Origin: Albula goreensis
Taxonomy: Eukaryota; Chordata; Actinopteri; Albuliformes; Albulidae
DNA length: 64,000 nt
NCBI GenBank assembly: GCA_022829145.1
Contig: CM040741.1
Location: 40,532,534 to 40,596,533 of the forward strand
Direction of reading: 5' to 3'
The notes under the pieces were generated by a model that had not been told where the DNA came from, did not search any database, and saw nothing but the letters and a program-made list of their open reading frames with translations. This document shows, one piece after another, positions 24,905 to 47,419 of the stretch (positions are counted from its first letter, which is position 1; each line of letters begins with the position of its first letter). The translations under genes were made by a program, and so were the position numbers.

Positions 24905-27900
24905 ATGATTCCCATCACTGAGCTGCGCTATTTCGCAGACACCCAGCCAGCGTACCGCATCCTGAAGCCATGGTGGGACGTATTCACGGACTACATATCC
25001 ATCATCATGCTGATGATCGCAGTGTTTGGGGGAACACTGCAGGTCACACAGGACAAGATGATATGTCTACCCTGCAAGTGGGTAGTCAACAAGACCTGCG
25101 ACACCTACTCATCTAAGAAATATTTCAATGAGACTCTGTCTTCGACACCACTTGTCTTTGAACCCAGGGGGATCCAGTATGACTTGGACCGGCACCAGTA
25201 CAACTATGTGGACGCCGTGTGCTATGAGAACAAGTTGCACTGGTTTGCCAAGTATTTTCCTTACCTGGTGCTTCTTCACACGCTTATCTTCTTGGCCTGC
25301 AGTAACTTTTGGTTCAAATTTCCCCGCACCAGCTCCAAGCTGGAACACTTTGTGTCCATCCTGCTTAAATGCTTTGACTCCCCCTGGACAACCCGGGCCC
25401 TGTCAGAGACAGTGGTGGAGGAGAGTGACCCTAAACCACCAGGTAAAATGAATGGGTCTATGGACAAGAAGGCATCATCTGTCAGTGAGGATGTTGAGGC
25501 CAGCATACCAATGCTCCAGAGGACTAAATCCCGCATTGAACAGGGCATTGTTGACCGGTCAGAGACTGGTGTCCTGGACAAGAAGGAAGGGGAGCAGGCA
25601 AAAGCACTATTCGAGAAGGTTAAGAAATTTCGCATACATGTGGAGGAGGGTGACATTGTCTACCGGCTCTACATCCGGCAAACCATTATTAAAGTCATTA
25701 AGTTCATCTTAATCATCTGCTATACAGGATACTATGTCGGCCATATTAAGTTCAGAGTAGACTGTTCTGTTGATATCGAGAACCTCACAGGTTATCGCAT
25801 GTACCGCTGCGCCCATCCCTTAGCAACACTTTTCAAGATCCTGGCATGCTTTTACATCAGTCTGGTGGTTGTATATGGCCTGATCTGTATGTACACACTG
25901 TGCTGGATGCTGAGCCGCTCTCTGAAAAAGTACTCCTTTGAATCTATCCGAGAGGAGAGCAGCTACAGTGACATCCCGGACGTTAAGAACGATTTCGCCT
26001 TCATGCTGCATATGATCGACCAGTATGACCCTCTCTATTCCAAGCGTTTCGCCGTCTTCCTTTCAGAGGTTAGTGAGAACAAACTTCGGCAGCTCAATCT
26101 AAACAATGAATGGACTTTGGAGAAGCTGAGACAGCGGATCACCAAAAACTCCCAGGAGAAACTGGAGCTGCACCTCTTCATGCTCAGCGGTATCCCAGAC
26201 ACCGTATTCGACCTGCTGGAGCTTGAAGTCCTGAAGCTGGAGCTTATACCTGATGTGACCATACCCCCTATCATTGCCCAGCTCTCTAGTCTGAAAGAGA
26301 TGTGGCTTTACCACACACCGGCCAAAATCGAGGCCCCGGCTCTGGCCTTCCTGCGTGAGAACCTGAAGTCCCTTCACATCAAATTCACGGACATCAAGGA
26401 GATCCCTCTGTGGATCTACAGCCTGAAGAACCTGAGTGAGCTCCACCTCACGGGTAACCTGAGCGCCGAGAACAATCGCTACATCGTCATCGATGGGCTA
26501 CGGGAGCTCAAGCGCCTCAAGGTGCTGCGGCTGAAGAGCAACCTGACGAAGCTGCCCCAGGTAGTCACCGACGTGGGCGTTCACCTGCAGAAACTGTCCA
26601 TCAACAACGAGGGCACCAAGCTGATGGTGCTCAACAGCCTGAAGAAGATGGTGAACCTGACCGAGCTGGAGCTCATTCGCTGCGACCTTGAGCGCATCCC
26701 ACACTCCATATTCAGCCTCCACAATCTTCAAGAGATAGACCTGAAGGACAACAACCTGAAGACTATTGAAGAGATCATCAGCTTCCAGCATCTTCACCGG
26801 CTTGTCTGCCTCAAGTTGTGGTACAACCAGATCGCTTACATTCCCATCCAGATTGGAACGCTCACCAACCTGGAGAGGCTCTACCTGAACCGCAACAAGA
26901 TCGAGAAAATCCCAAGCCAGCTCTTCTTCTGCCGTAAATTACGGTTTCTGGATCTGAGTCACAACAACCTGACCTACATACCGGCTGATGTCGGATTTCT
27001 CCAGAACCTGCAGTACTTTGCTGTGACTGCCAATCGGGTGAGCCCTAATGTGTTCATGTCACTACTTGCATGCTTGTAGGTCCACATTATTTCTGTCTCA
27101 AAGGTTAGGAAGAAACCATGTGATAAAGATCATATTGGAGAACACCCAGAAGGGCCTATTAGGGGGCTTTTGCCTCATGTGTTCATTGTGTTTAATACTG
27201 ACTTTACACCATTTGGCTTTATACCATTTGTACTAGTTTGTACGAGCATATTTAAATTATCCCCAGTATCATTTGCCAAAATTTGAACTGGATGAAAATT
27301 CACTCTTAGGATTCCATTTCCAGATTTCCATTTAAAAGGGATTATTCAGCTTTGTCCTGACAGGAGAATTAATCTCCTTTTGATCCTTCTAATGTTTAAA
27401 ATATGATGATACATTTAGGAATGTCCTGTTAAAGAAAGTTAGGAACTACCACAGTTAGAAAAATCTAAAAGCTATGTTTGTTGATACACAGCTCTCTAAG
27501 TTTGACATTGGAGTATTACGCTTCAGAACACAGTTCCTGGTCATAATTAATGGTTTATTAAATATTTATTATTTAAGGTGGGTGCATGGTGGAGGTTGAC
27601 TCTGAACAGCCATTAAAATGTCAAAGCCCCCACATTGTGTGAGACTTAATCAGAGAGCTTGAGCAAGAGTAAGTAAAGGGCAACTATGCGGCTCGCTTAA
27701 TGGTGCTGTAAAAGTCAGTGATCTCGTTTTCTGAGAATTTCCAAATCTGAGCAGCTTTCTTTGTTTTGGAGTCTAATGTACTTTGAACAATGAAATTGTG
27801 GGCTGAAACACAAAAATCCCTCAAGGCCATAGATCTGCTTTATGGCGCATTAAGAACTAGCACTAATTTATTATCTTACTTTACCCCAGGTGGTTACAGC

Positions 27901-30900
27901 CACGTTTTGTCAAAGACACGACCCAGCCGGTCTAATCTGGTCTAACCATTTGCATAAGGCATGGTCATGTGGTATGAATAGATGGGTTATTGAGTCACTT
28001 TTATGTTACTTTGTACCCAGTCAGAGTTCTCACACACACAGATTTGTTACACAAAGCCTCATCAGCAGACTTCTGTTTTAAGAAATACTGCTGTCAGGTG
28101 AAACGGGTCCTACCCTCCCGAAAATAAGAGGTAACTGCCAGTTCGATATTGAGACACAATGATTCTTCGAGGCGCTCTAGCCTGGCTTTGTCTCAGTCAT
28201 TATCGTGTTAGGGAACTCGTTGCCATGGCATTTGAGTGTTGAGTGGCAGCTTTGTTAGCCTGTATCCTCGCTCTCTGCTTGGGGTGTCCTCTGTTCAGTG
28301 CAGAGTGTTCCAGGCGGCTGCCTGCAGGCATCTGATGACTGCGTGCCTGTTCCCAGCCCTGTCCCACCCTCTGTCCTCATTCTTCAGCCTCCCCTTCCCC
28401 AATTGTGAAGATAGATTCCCCCCTAGCTCTGCAGGGGGTAGTGAGGAGGGTGGATCCCTCCACACAAACACAATTTGCCAGAATGCTACACATATTTTAA
28501 TCCCCTGTAGCATAGCTATGGGACTATTTTTGAAGGCTTTCTGAATTATAACATTATTGTCACAAATTTTATTGGCAGATGGTATCAGTTTCTAATAGTT
28601 TCTGTGGAAGTACTCCTTATCGCCTTGAGCCTGGAATGTTAACGTCCAAAGATCTGAATGTTGTTTTCTAGTTGTATGACTTGTTCATCCATGGTTAAGC
28701 ATGTAATAAGTGAGATAAAAGTGAGTATCTGCCTTCCACGAGGCCAGTCTTGATTGCGGGACGGCCCCGCTCGAGTCTCTGAAGAAATGATCCACCACAG
28801 CCATGGAAAATTCCCATCTTCGCTGCCTCATTTAGTAGTTCTCATTATGCTGAACGTTCCAGGAACAGGGTCCACCAAGTGAATTTTCATGGACTTCCTA
28901 AATGATTAACAGTGTGTACCCTTTCGCTGTAATGATGACTCCACTGACAAAAGTGAAATCATACCTTTACTTTGTCATCTACTTTACATTCAATTTTAGT
29001 TATTTAGCAGATGCCCCTGTGCAAAGTTACAATATGTGGAATCCATGAGCAACATAATCTGGCTTTATGTACATAATCGTTAATGTTTTCGTCATGCCAG
29101 CATATTTAGGCAGGGAAGTGTATGATAAAAACACCTAGCTAGCTGTCAGATATTTGATGGGAACAACATGCAGTTTTCCTCCAGCATTTTCAAAGCCTGG
29201 TGCCTTGCCAGGATAATAAAAGCTCCTGCCAGGGTGGAGCTTGGCTGTTTGCTATTTACAGGATATTTTTACATTACAAAAAATCACTGCATCCCTCAGA
29301 AATGCAGCACTGCTGCATAAATTAAATCCATAAATGTATTTTCATCCATACCCATAATTGCTGAAAGAGCTGCGCTTTTAATGCCATTGCAGAAAATTGA
29401 CATTGAGTGTTGATCATAAAAATAAAAAAATGCTGAAGTGGATCATGTTGATTAAGGGGACCTTTGTCAGCTGACTGAGTAAAATACTTGTTCATACTGC
29501 AGTAGTGGGTGACATAGCTGGGTGTGAGTCTTATCTGTGGTGGTTTGAGGTTTCCACTGGTGAGGCAACAACTGGCTCAATCTCACCAATGAAGAGTAGA
29601 AGTTAAGCTGGTTAACATGGGTTAAAATGGTTAAATGATATTGATTTAAAAGGGAAGCAGATATGGTTGTTGTTCTACAGCGAATTTCACTACTAAATGA
29701 AATGACATACATGAAATGAAAGATAAATTAATTGAAAGATAAGAGTGGCGTGGTTTCCCTTAACGTACAGAACAATAGATTACGGGCAGAGTGTTTTGCG
29801 TGTGAGTGTGAGGTTCTCATTATGATTGAGAGTTACCATCTGCCATGGTTTCTGATGGTTAGGTTGAAGTTAATCTGCACAGTATATGCATTTGTGGTTA
29901 TGAACACGTGTGACCTTAATCACGTCCTGAGAAACCAGCACCTGCCCGCCTCACTGCCAGTTCAGGCATTGTCCTAAAGCGTATGCTAAAGGCTATGCTA
30001 CTTTTCCTCGTTTAAAGGTGCCCTGAAGCGCAGCAGAATATTACATTAGCCAGAGAGGTAATTAATAGACAGTCCTTCACTGGCAGTGTAATTCGGGGCT
30101 GCTCTGTTTTAGTTAATTAGATGTCAGTTATTTTTATTTCCGTGGTCTGTCTGTTATGTCTGCTGAGAAGGAGCAGGCCTGTGGCCCAAATGACCAAACA
30201 ACTCGTCTCCATGACTCAGTAATGATTCAACTGAATATGAGGCAATCGCTATGGAAAAGGGGAAGGAAATGGACACGCTCACCCTCTTCAGGCACTGTTT
30301 TCTCCTTTTACCCCCAATTGTTGCTCATTTTTTCCTGTAATTCCAATGCCATCATTTCTGAAATCTGTCCCTTTTCCTCTTCGTTCTTTTGTTTCTTTTC
30401 CTTCCTTAGGATCAGTGCCATTGCTACTGTATGTATGAAGAGAAATTAGAGAAAGGAGAAAATAGATGAGAGACATTTGATTTAGAGGGTGATTTTCTAC
30501 TTCCGGTGGTATAAATGAACCTGTAAATGAAAAATATTTTGAGTATCTAAGTGTGGTCTCCCTGCGCACAGGTAATGTTTTGAAGACGGCCTTCTTAATC
30601 AGCCAAAACTGTTTGAGTATTTCAGCTTTAAGTCTTCGTTTGACTTTTATGCTCAGCTGTTTTTATAGCTGTGAGATCCATGAAACTGAAGCTCGCTGCT
30701 TTTTTTTTTTTTTTTTGCTTTCTGTCCTCCCCAGATCGAGACCCTCCCTCCAGAACTGTTCCAGTGCAAGAAGCTACGCACACTCAACCTCGGTAACAAC
30801 TGCCTCCAGTCGCTGCCCTCTCGATTTGGGGAGCTGACGGGCCTGACTCAGCTGGAACTTCGGGGTAACAGGCTGGAGTGCCTGCCGGTGGAGCTGGGGG

Positions 30901-31010
30901 AGTGTCGGCTCCTCAAGAGGAGCGGGGTCATCGTTGAAGAGGACCTCTTCAACACCCTGCCCTCCGAGATCAAGGAGCAGCTTTGGCGGGCCGACAAGGA
31001 GCAGGCCTGA
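24905..31010 (+). CDS. lrrc8a: Volume-regulated anion channel subunit LRRC8A (SWELL1)
   Basis: Obligatory subunit of the hexameric plasma-membrane channel that releases chloride and organic osmolytes when cells swell. Two coding exons: 24905-27037 (711 codons) and 30735-31010 (91 codons plus TGA), joined in phase 0 after an Arg codon, give 802 residues against 810 in human. Order: cytosolic N-terminus MIPITELRYFADTQPAYRIL; TM1 about 29-48; extracellular loop 1 with Cys54, Cys57 and Cys65, glycosylation sequons at Asn62 and Asn75, and the pore Arg at about 96 (human Arg103); TM2 about 118-135; an intracellular loop; TM3 and TM4 in the 260-350 range; then leucine-rich repeats from about 400 to the end. 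The deletion relative to human is seven residues in loop 1 and one near DPKPPGKMNGS. The acceptor at 24897 leaves only 7 nt of 5' UTR in this exon. Intron 27038-30734 contains no other gene. phyhd1 follows in the same direction. Confidence 0.97.
29180..29460. promoter_or_regulatory. Possible cis-regulatory block in the lrrc8a intron
   Basis: This intronic stretch is free of obvious repeats and dense in TAAT, ATTA and ATAAA cores (CATAAATTAAATCC, CATAATTGC, TTGATTAAGG) mixed with CAGCTG at the right end. Such composition is common in conserved developmental enhancers. No conservation data are available here, so this is only a lead. Confidence 0.2.
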
Positions 31011-34000
31011 GCTGATCAACTGCATGTGCGGGGCGCGCTGCGCCCACGACCGTCTGCACCCAAGCACAGCCAAGAGCACCCCCAGAGAATCCCCCATCAC
31101 TAGGGGGAGCTCTGTTCAGACTAAGGCTAGGGGTCAAGGGTTAGGAGTCAGGGGGTGGCCATTTGAAATAAAATTTACAGAGGAGCTCGTGGTGGCAAGT
31201 TTGGTTTCTGTATTTTAATTGTGTCTCTCAAAAAAGAAAGGCAAGGCCCAACGATAAAAGACCGTTTTAAGCTCACTAGAGGAGAAAGATCAAAAAATAT
31301 AGAACTGACATGGAAAAGCACTTTTTTTTTTAGTTTTTTAAATCAAGTAAGATCAGTAAGAGATGTGAATGGATGGCACCAAGGGCAGTAGAATCCTAGG
31401 TGATCCTGGTCCCTGGAAGGAAAGCCACGCCCACACGAGTGGAGCCCCACACAGGACAGAGACTACAAAGCAGGGGGTGGGTGTGAGGGGTAGTCTGACT
31501 TTTGTGCCACAATTCTTCTGTTTACTTTAAGCGCAAAGGTAAAGGAGACATAAAGAAGGACTTTTATCTTGGTGCATATCCCCTGCTGTGTCTCTGGCAC
31601 TGTCGCAGAGAAAGGGTGGAAGCAGGATGATCCTGTTTATAATCACATGTCACAGGGTGGTAGTCCCATAGTGGTCTCTAAGGTTACATTGGAGAGTGGG
31701 GTGTATCAACAGACACTGTACAGTGTCACAGCACAGACTGCATTGCAGCATTCAGTAGATTCTAAAGGACTACGTGCCAGCCCTACACCCCTTTGCCAAG
31801 ACGTAACGCCTCCTACTAATTCCTGTAGTATATCAGACATTTTGTTTTTTGAAATCCCATAAAAGGACTGGTCTCACAACCAGATATCTGCCAGAGACAA
31901 CTACAACAACAAGCAATATGTGCATTGGGTAAGGTTTCCTACACTAAATGTGGGAAATATCTTGTTACCAGCATGTTGTGACCCTGACAATATTGTTCCA
32001 GAATTAGAGGTGACATGACGTCATTGAAGTTGGGGAAGAGAGTACACTGCATATGGTCCATGGGACACCTGAGAAGTCTCTTGGCATTTGTGGATGTAAA
32101 AAAATGTATTTCCAGTCCTCCTCAGATTCTGTAACTGAACTAGCAATGTTGAATCACAGAAAACATTTTATACAAATGTGTGAATGTTTAAACAATATAT
32201 TCCTCCTCATTTTTTGAAAGAGTTCTGCTTGTAGAGATTGGTTGAATACCTTTGTGATAGGTATGAAAGGGAATCGGTGCAGTTGGTTTTGAAGACAAGC
32301 AAACAGCTGTAACAAATAACTAACATTGGCCTTAACGTGCATTTGCTTTCAATGTCTTGGGTTGGCTGGAACTGAATGGTCTATGTTGACATTATGCTGA
32401 TCTTCAAGACTTCATTTACCACACATATTTAGAAGTCTGTACTCATTTCCCATTTTCCAATACTGAAAATGCTATTTCAGCCTTAGAATGAATGTTGTGT
32501 TGAATGGCTTTCTGTGCTAGGCTGATATTTTCTCACCCACAACCCCCCATCCTTAAAAAAAAGAGACAAAGTACTGGTATGTAACTAATATAACACCTGT
32601 CATGATGAACACTTGTCTGTTGAGTCAACCACACTTTACTTAATTATTGAAACCAGCCTGCATAAACAAGTTGAATGAAAGCAGTAACCTTCCAGTTAAC
32701 ACATGCTGTCTGTGTTTCATGCTGTTGATTTATCCAAGTCAGAAAAGATTTCGCTGGCTTTTCATATTACAGTATTGTATTTATGTTTATAGTTTTAATG
32801 TTTTAATCATCACTGTAAGAGCACTCCAGAGAGCCCTCAACTAACCAGCTGGAAAATTCCTTCTGTACATGGGGTTTTATTTTCATGAGTATGGAATGGT
32901 CCATAGACTTCATTCAGTCCTGTAACTTCAGTGGGAAGGAGTCCGGGCCAGCCCTGAACCTGGAGCGTTTGCACCAGTAGGCGTAACAAGAACTGAACAA
33001 GGCTTCCCCTTCTGCGCTAGGCGTGGGCTAATGATCACAGAGCAAAGGAACAATAGTCCCACCAACTGGTCCGGGCGTGGGTGGAACAAAATGCATCATG
33101 GTCAACTCTGAGCAAAGCTCCGGCCCTGGGGCATGTTTGAAGCCGTACTCAGATATGACCTTTGCGTCACAAGCTCCCGTGGTCTGGAGGGCTCGAGCTG
33201 TGTGATACAGAAACGTCTGGTTGAATCTTATATTTTTACCAGCCAAGCTGAGAGTTCTGTAATCGTTTCAGGTTGTCCAATTCTTTCACTGCTCATGTCT
33301 GCTAGATGCAGGAGCTTTCTGACGTTTCAAGTGGATAACAGCCATCTAATGGACCTGGAATCTGTGGCGGTCTATTCACAATGTCTTCTTTCAATGAATG
33401 AGTTCGGTCTCCAGTCACTCTTCAAATTTGACTTACTACTGAAGCAGTGCAGAGTGCACAATCCAAAGGTTCTTGGGGAATTAGCATTCATGCAAAAGCA
33501 GTGGCATTGTGTTGCTTTGTAGAGTATATTTAGTTCATAGTTATCCTGTATTATCACCATTAAACATTACATTGATTTTTTTTCCACTACGATATCTTTA
33601 ATGTCCCCTTTTTTTTCTAGGCCTATAGATTGGCACTCTGATGTGTGGGCTAAAATAAAGTGGATGTGTGTGTGTTGGTTTTTTTTTCTTTTTCCCCACA
33701 CCGGATCTACTGACCTTTGTGGCTGTTTTAATTCCCCAGGACATGAGTGGACTACTTTGTAAAAGGTCAGTCATGTCCTCCTCTGTCATCAGAAACCAAA
33801 GAGGGGTCAGTCAATTCTGTAAGCCTGTTGCCTTTCGTAGCAGTGAGGAGAGGCAATCAAGGAAAGTAATTTTTACAACTGCCCTCTCTAATAAGAAATA
33901 GAAACAGACAAGGCTAGAGACATGTTTATGTTCTGTATGGTAATGACCCAGAAAGTATAATGCATTCAGTCTGTTGTTCAGAACTGATCTGCTCCACCAC

Positions 34001-37000
34001 AGAGATGGAAAATGTTACATTGTTAACTGCATTCTCAATTTAGCACCCATTACAGTGTCATCTACCATGGCTGTTCAATGCTGAGTGCGCCGTGAGTTAC
34101 ACTGAATGGCATTTATGCAAAATATGCGTTATGCCAGTTTCCAGCTTTGCATGGCCCTTTTCAGTCATGGACACTACAAGCAAATGAGGAAAAAGGCTTA
34201 TAAAAGTCTTGTTTGTTTATAAAGTACACAAAGTATTTTATTGGAGTATTCAAACAAAACATGCAGCAGAAAAAAGGGATGTAAAATTTGCACATTTTTT
34301 TTCAAAAGCAATTTTATTTTGATATGCATATGTACAGCAATGCACTGTTGTATGTGAAATTTTGCGTGTTTTTCCCTTTGTGTGTGTATAGCGCCCCCTT
34401 GTGTGGGCATTAATCTGGATCAGAAGTTTGCTGCTGACACTGATCTGGTTCTTCGGCTTTTGACCAGTGGCGGAGAAAAATATCTGCAAATACTTTCGTT
34501 ACGTCAAAATATGGTTGACTAATTTTTTTTCAGTACATATTGTCAGATGGACTCCATTATATCTTAGATCCCTATTTTACAGTAAATAAAAATAATTGAA
34601 TTATATTATTTTACTCTTGCCATAGCGCAGTTTTTATTAGCTATTTTACTTCTGTCATGAACTCCAGGTTGCTGAAGGATGGGTTTCGTGAGAGGAGGAG
34701 AGAGAAGCATCCCTCTTAAAGTGATCAAGGAGTTGCCTTTTGTTGTTCGTTTTCAGCCAACAGTGCACGAAGCCTTTCTCAGGAAACGGAATTCCAGCTG
34801 TAATCCTTGCAGTATTTTTTTCACTGCCAAGGTTTTATTTGTACTTCTTTTAATAATTTCTCACGCCATCTCTTTTTATAGATGATTGTGTTTTTTTTTC
34901 CATCTTAATTGTTCATTGTTGGTAACACTGCTTCATGTTTTCTTGAGTGATGTCCATCTTGAAAGTGTAAGGATAGTTCTTGTCACATATTTCCACCATA
35001 CTATATTTACCTACTTTCACCTGCCGTTCAGCCTGAAATGGTTCACCAGTCTGTTCAAAGTTCTCTCTATCTCTTTTAAACTTGTGCGATTAAGGAAGCA
35101 TATGTCTGCGAACCACAGCCCTCACTTAATTGAATGGATCTGTGAAACACTATGTAACAGTTTTAGTATGATACTGAAAACCAACATCTGCTGAATATGA
35201 ATCATTCATATCTATGAAAGAGATGTGAATGATTAGAACAGAGAAGATAGCGTCATCTCTATGAGTGACAGTGACTGGCTTCCTTTTGTACATGGAAACC
35301 CTTGAGAAGGTGGTTTATGTAGTACGTTTAAACTTGCTTTCGCAAATGGAAAGTGAACTGTGGTGTCAGTATTATCTGCTCAGATTTTTGTTAGCTGGCA
35401 GTTGTGCTTCCATTGTGTTTCCATGCACATGTGAAATTGGACCAATAATGTTTTTTTTTTTTTTTTTTTTTACAACAACCAGTCTATATGTTAGATTGCT
35501 GTAGAGAGTGGTCAGTATCTATTTTTTGTTATACAATTGCTTTCATTCATTTACCAGTATTCATGTGTAATATCTACAGAGAAACCATAAGCTTCGTTGT
35601 TCACAGGCAGTGTTACTCAAAGCCTCATTGTTTAATGCAGTGTTACTCAGATAAACTAAAAGTCAGCAGACTGCAACTAAAAGAATTTCGCTGCAGATAG
35701 AACCATAAGTGAACAACTCTGTGCTTTACAAGGCCAATTTTGAAGTGGATGCAGAACATATTCAGTAAGTTACGAGTGCAAGTGTGATGACCAAGGTGTG
35801 CAAAACAATTATTAATTGGCAAGTCAAATCATTACATTAATACATCTCTGTTTAAGAATTGACACAGATGGTCAGTTTTCTGGCTTCATTTTTCTTGTGT
35901 TTTGCGATTGATATTTGGCTACTTTTTTCAACCCTAGCTCTAGAGGTCATTTGAATGCTGGTACTCATTACTGTTGGCCTCATTTAACTGTCTTATTATT
36001 CAGTTGTTTAACTACACATTGGTTTAGATTTGAGATGTTTTTGGACTGTTAAAAGGTTTAAATTTTGTGAAAGGAATATATTCAGAGTGTGTTTTGGATA
36101 ATAAAGAGCTGTTCACTCAGCGTGACTGTGTCGTCTTTGAAAAAACCGTTTAACAATATTCCAGAGGTTTTCCCTTTGCATATACCTGTATTATTTGTTA
36201 AGTCTCTTGTTAAGTGTCACATGCATTGTTGTTGTGTATATTATTTGTACAAAGATGCAAATTATATTTATTTCCTAAATTGTTCTTTTACACTTCAGAC
36301 TTAGCCAGTGGTGGCTTGAAAACTGCGACCTGACAATTTACAGATTTAATTTACCTCACTGATGGATTTCATGGTTTGAAATTTATTTACAACGTACTTT
36401 TCTTGCAATTGCCAAAACTGTTCAGTTGGTGGGAGCCATGGAATCAGATAAAACTAGGATTGTTTTTCTGTGTGAGCCAGGATCACCCTTAAAAAGGTCA
36501 TTTTCAGTATTGACACCTTGGAAGTGCCCTGCTAAGGTTAATCATTTCTTTCCTTTTATACACAATTCTGGCACGAAATTATAATAAACAAAAAATGTAT
36601 AAATGCTAACCTGTTTCATTGTTTTACTCAATCATTGCACTCTTTTGCAGTTGACACTCTGTCAGAACGGCTGGCCATGTCTGTCAGAAGAAGGAAGGTA
36701 GTGTCTCGTAATTGTCACTCTTAAAACAGACATTTGTTTTTTTGTAGAATATTGCAATGTGTTTAGTGATACGGTTTATCTACCTCAGTGGTGTCAATCA
36801 GTGTCACTTAAAAGCTGTGTGGAATAAGCTCCGAGAATATGTGTATAGTTTTGTCCACAGGGAGGCGCACTCTTGATTCCTTTAATCCAATTACAGTTTT
36901 CCTGATTCCATCTGTCCAGGTCAACCCTTTAATGTGAATTTTCTATGTGGTGGATATGATGTAGCAGTTTAAACCGGAAATAAAAAATAACAAATAGTTA

Positions 37001-37175
37001 AACTATTTACCGACGATTCACTAAACGTCCAAACAAAAGCCCGTCATTGGCTCATGAAAGTTACAGTTTAATCTTCTTCGGCACGGTACTAAATCACATG
37101 GTCCCTCAGGAGTGTTCATTACTGGACGATCCTCAGGGCAGAATTTGACTCCTTCAACAGTTGAAAGGTGGGAGC
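31011..37175. other. lrrc8a 3' UTR and lrrc8a-phyhd1 intergenic region
   Basis: No coding exon is seen. The left part must be lrrc8a 3' UTR. Plus-strand AATAAA signals occur at 31167-31172 (very close to the stop), 34585-34590 and 36583-36588; which one is used cannot be told from sequence. The right end holds the phyhd1 promoter and 5' UTR, where I saw no TATA box. Confidence 0.5.
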
Positions 37176-46864
<9,689 letters not shown>

Positions 46865-47322
46865 AACTGGGAAGAATCCATGTTCCTCCACTTCAGAGTG
46901 TGAACATGTGGACAGCCTTCTCGCAGCATTCCAGAGGGTCAAATGCAAAAACTTTTAACTTTAACATACTGACAGTATTATTAATTACCAACTACATTTC
47001 AAGGAATTTTAATACCTGGTAAAAACTAATACACATCTGGTGTACTGAGAACCACTATCAAAGAATGTAATGGACCGATGGCATTTGTTCACCACTTGAG
47101 ATTTTTCTAATTTTTTAAAGAATGATTCAATTTACTTGTGCATTTCTATGAATTGTATCAATGTGACTGTGAAATCATTGTGTCAATACAAATACGTGTC
47201 GGCAAGATCTCACACAAGAACCACTGTTTACATTAGGTCTGTGTTGTTTCATTCATGGATGCCCAAATCGATTTTTGAGCAAAACTTTTATCTTTGAGCC
47301 CATCAGCTGGACTATCCTCTGA

Positions 47323-47367
47323 AATAAACATACAGAGAAGAAAAACAGACATTGTGCATTAAATAAA
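47323..47367 (+). terminator. phyhd1 poly(A) signals
   Basis: Two canonical AATAAA hexamers (47323-47328 and 47362-47367) lie 460-500 bp downstream of the phyhd1 stop codon, a normal distance for a vertebrate 3' UTR. The cleavage site is not determined. Confidence 0.5.
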
Positions 47368-47413
47368 GGCACAGATGTCTGCACACAGCAGCCAGGTTGT
47401 ACAAATCCCACTG

Positions 47414-47419
47414 TTTATT
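47414..47419 (-). terminator. Possible distal dolk poly(A) signal
   Basis: Minus-strand AATAAA, the last one before the phyhd1 poly(A) signals. If used, it gives dolk a 4.2 kb 3' UTR; nearer signals at about 47929-47944 are alternatives. Confidence 0.3.

Noticed and set aside
25276..26797. Several minus-strand open frames under the lrrc8a coding exon
   Set aside because: They are shadows of the lrrc8a frame, with no start context and no homology.
31167..31172. AATAAA just after the lrrc8a stop codon
   Set aside because: It would give a 3' UTR of only about 180 nt, unusual for this gene; kept as a possibility but not called as a terminator.
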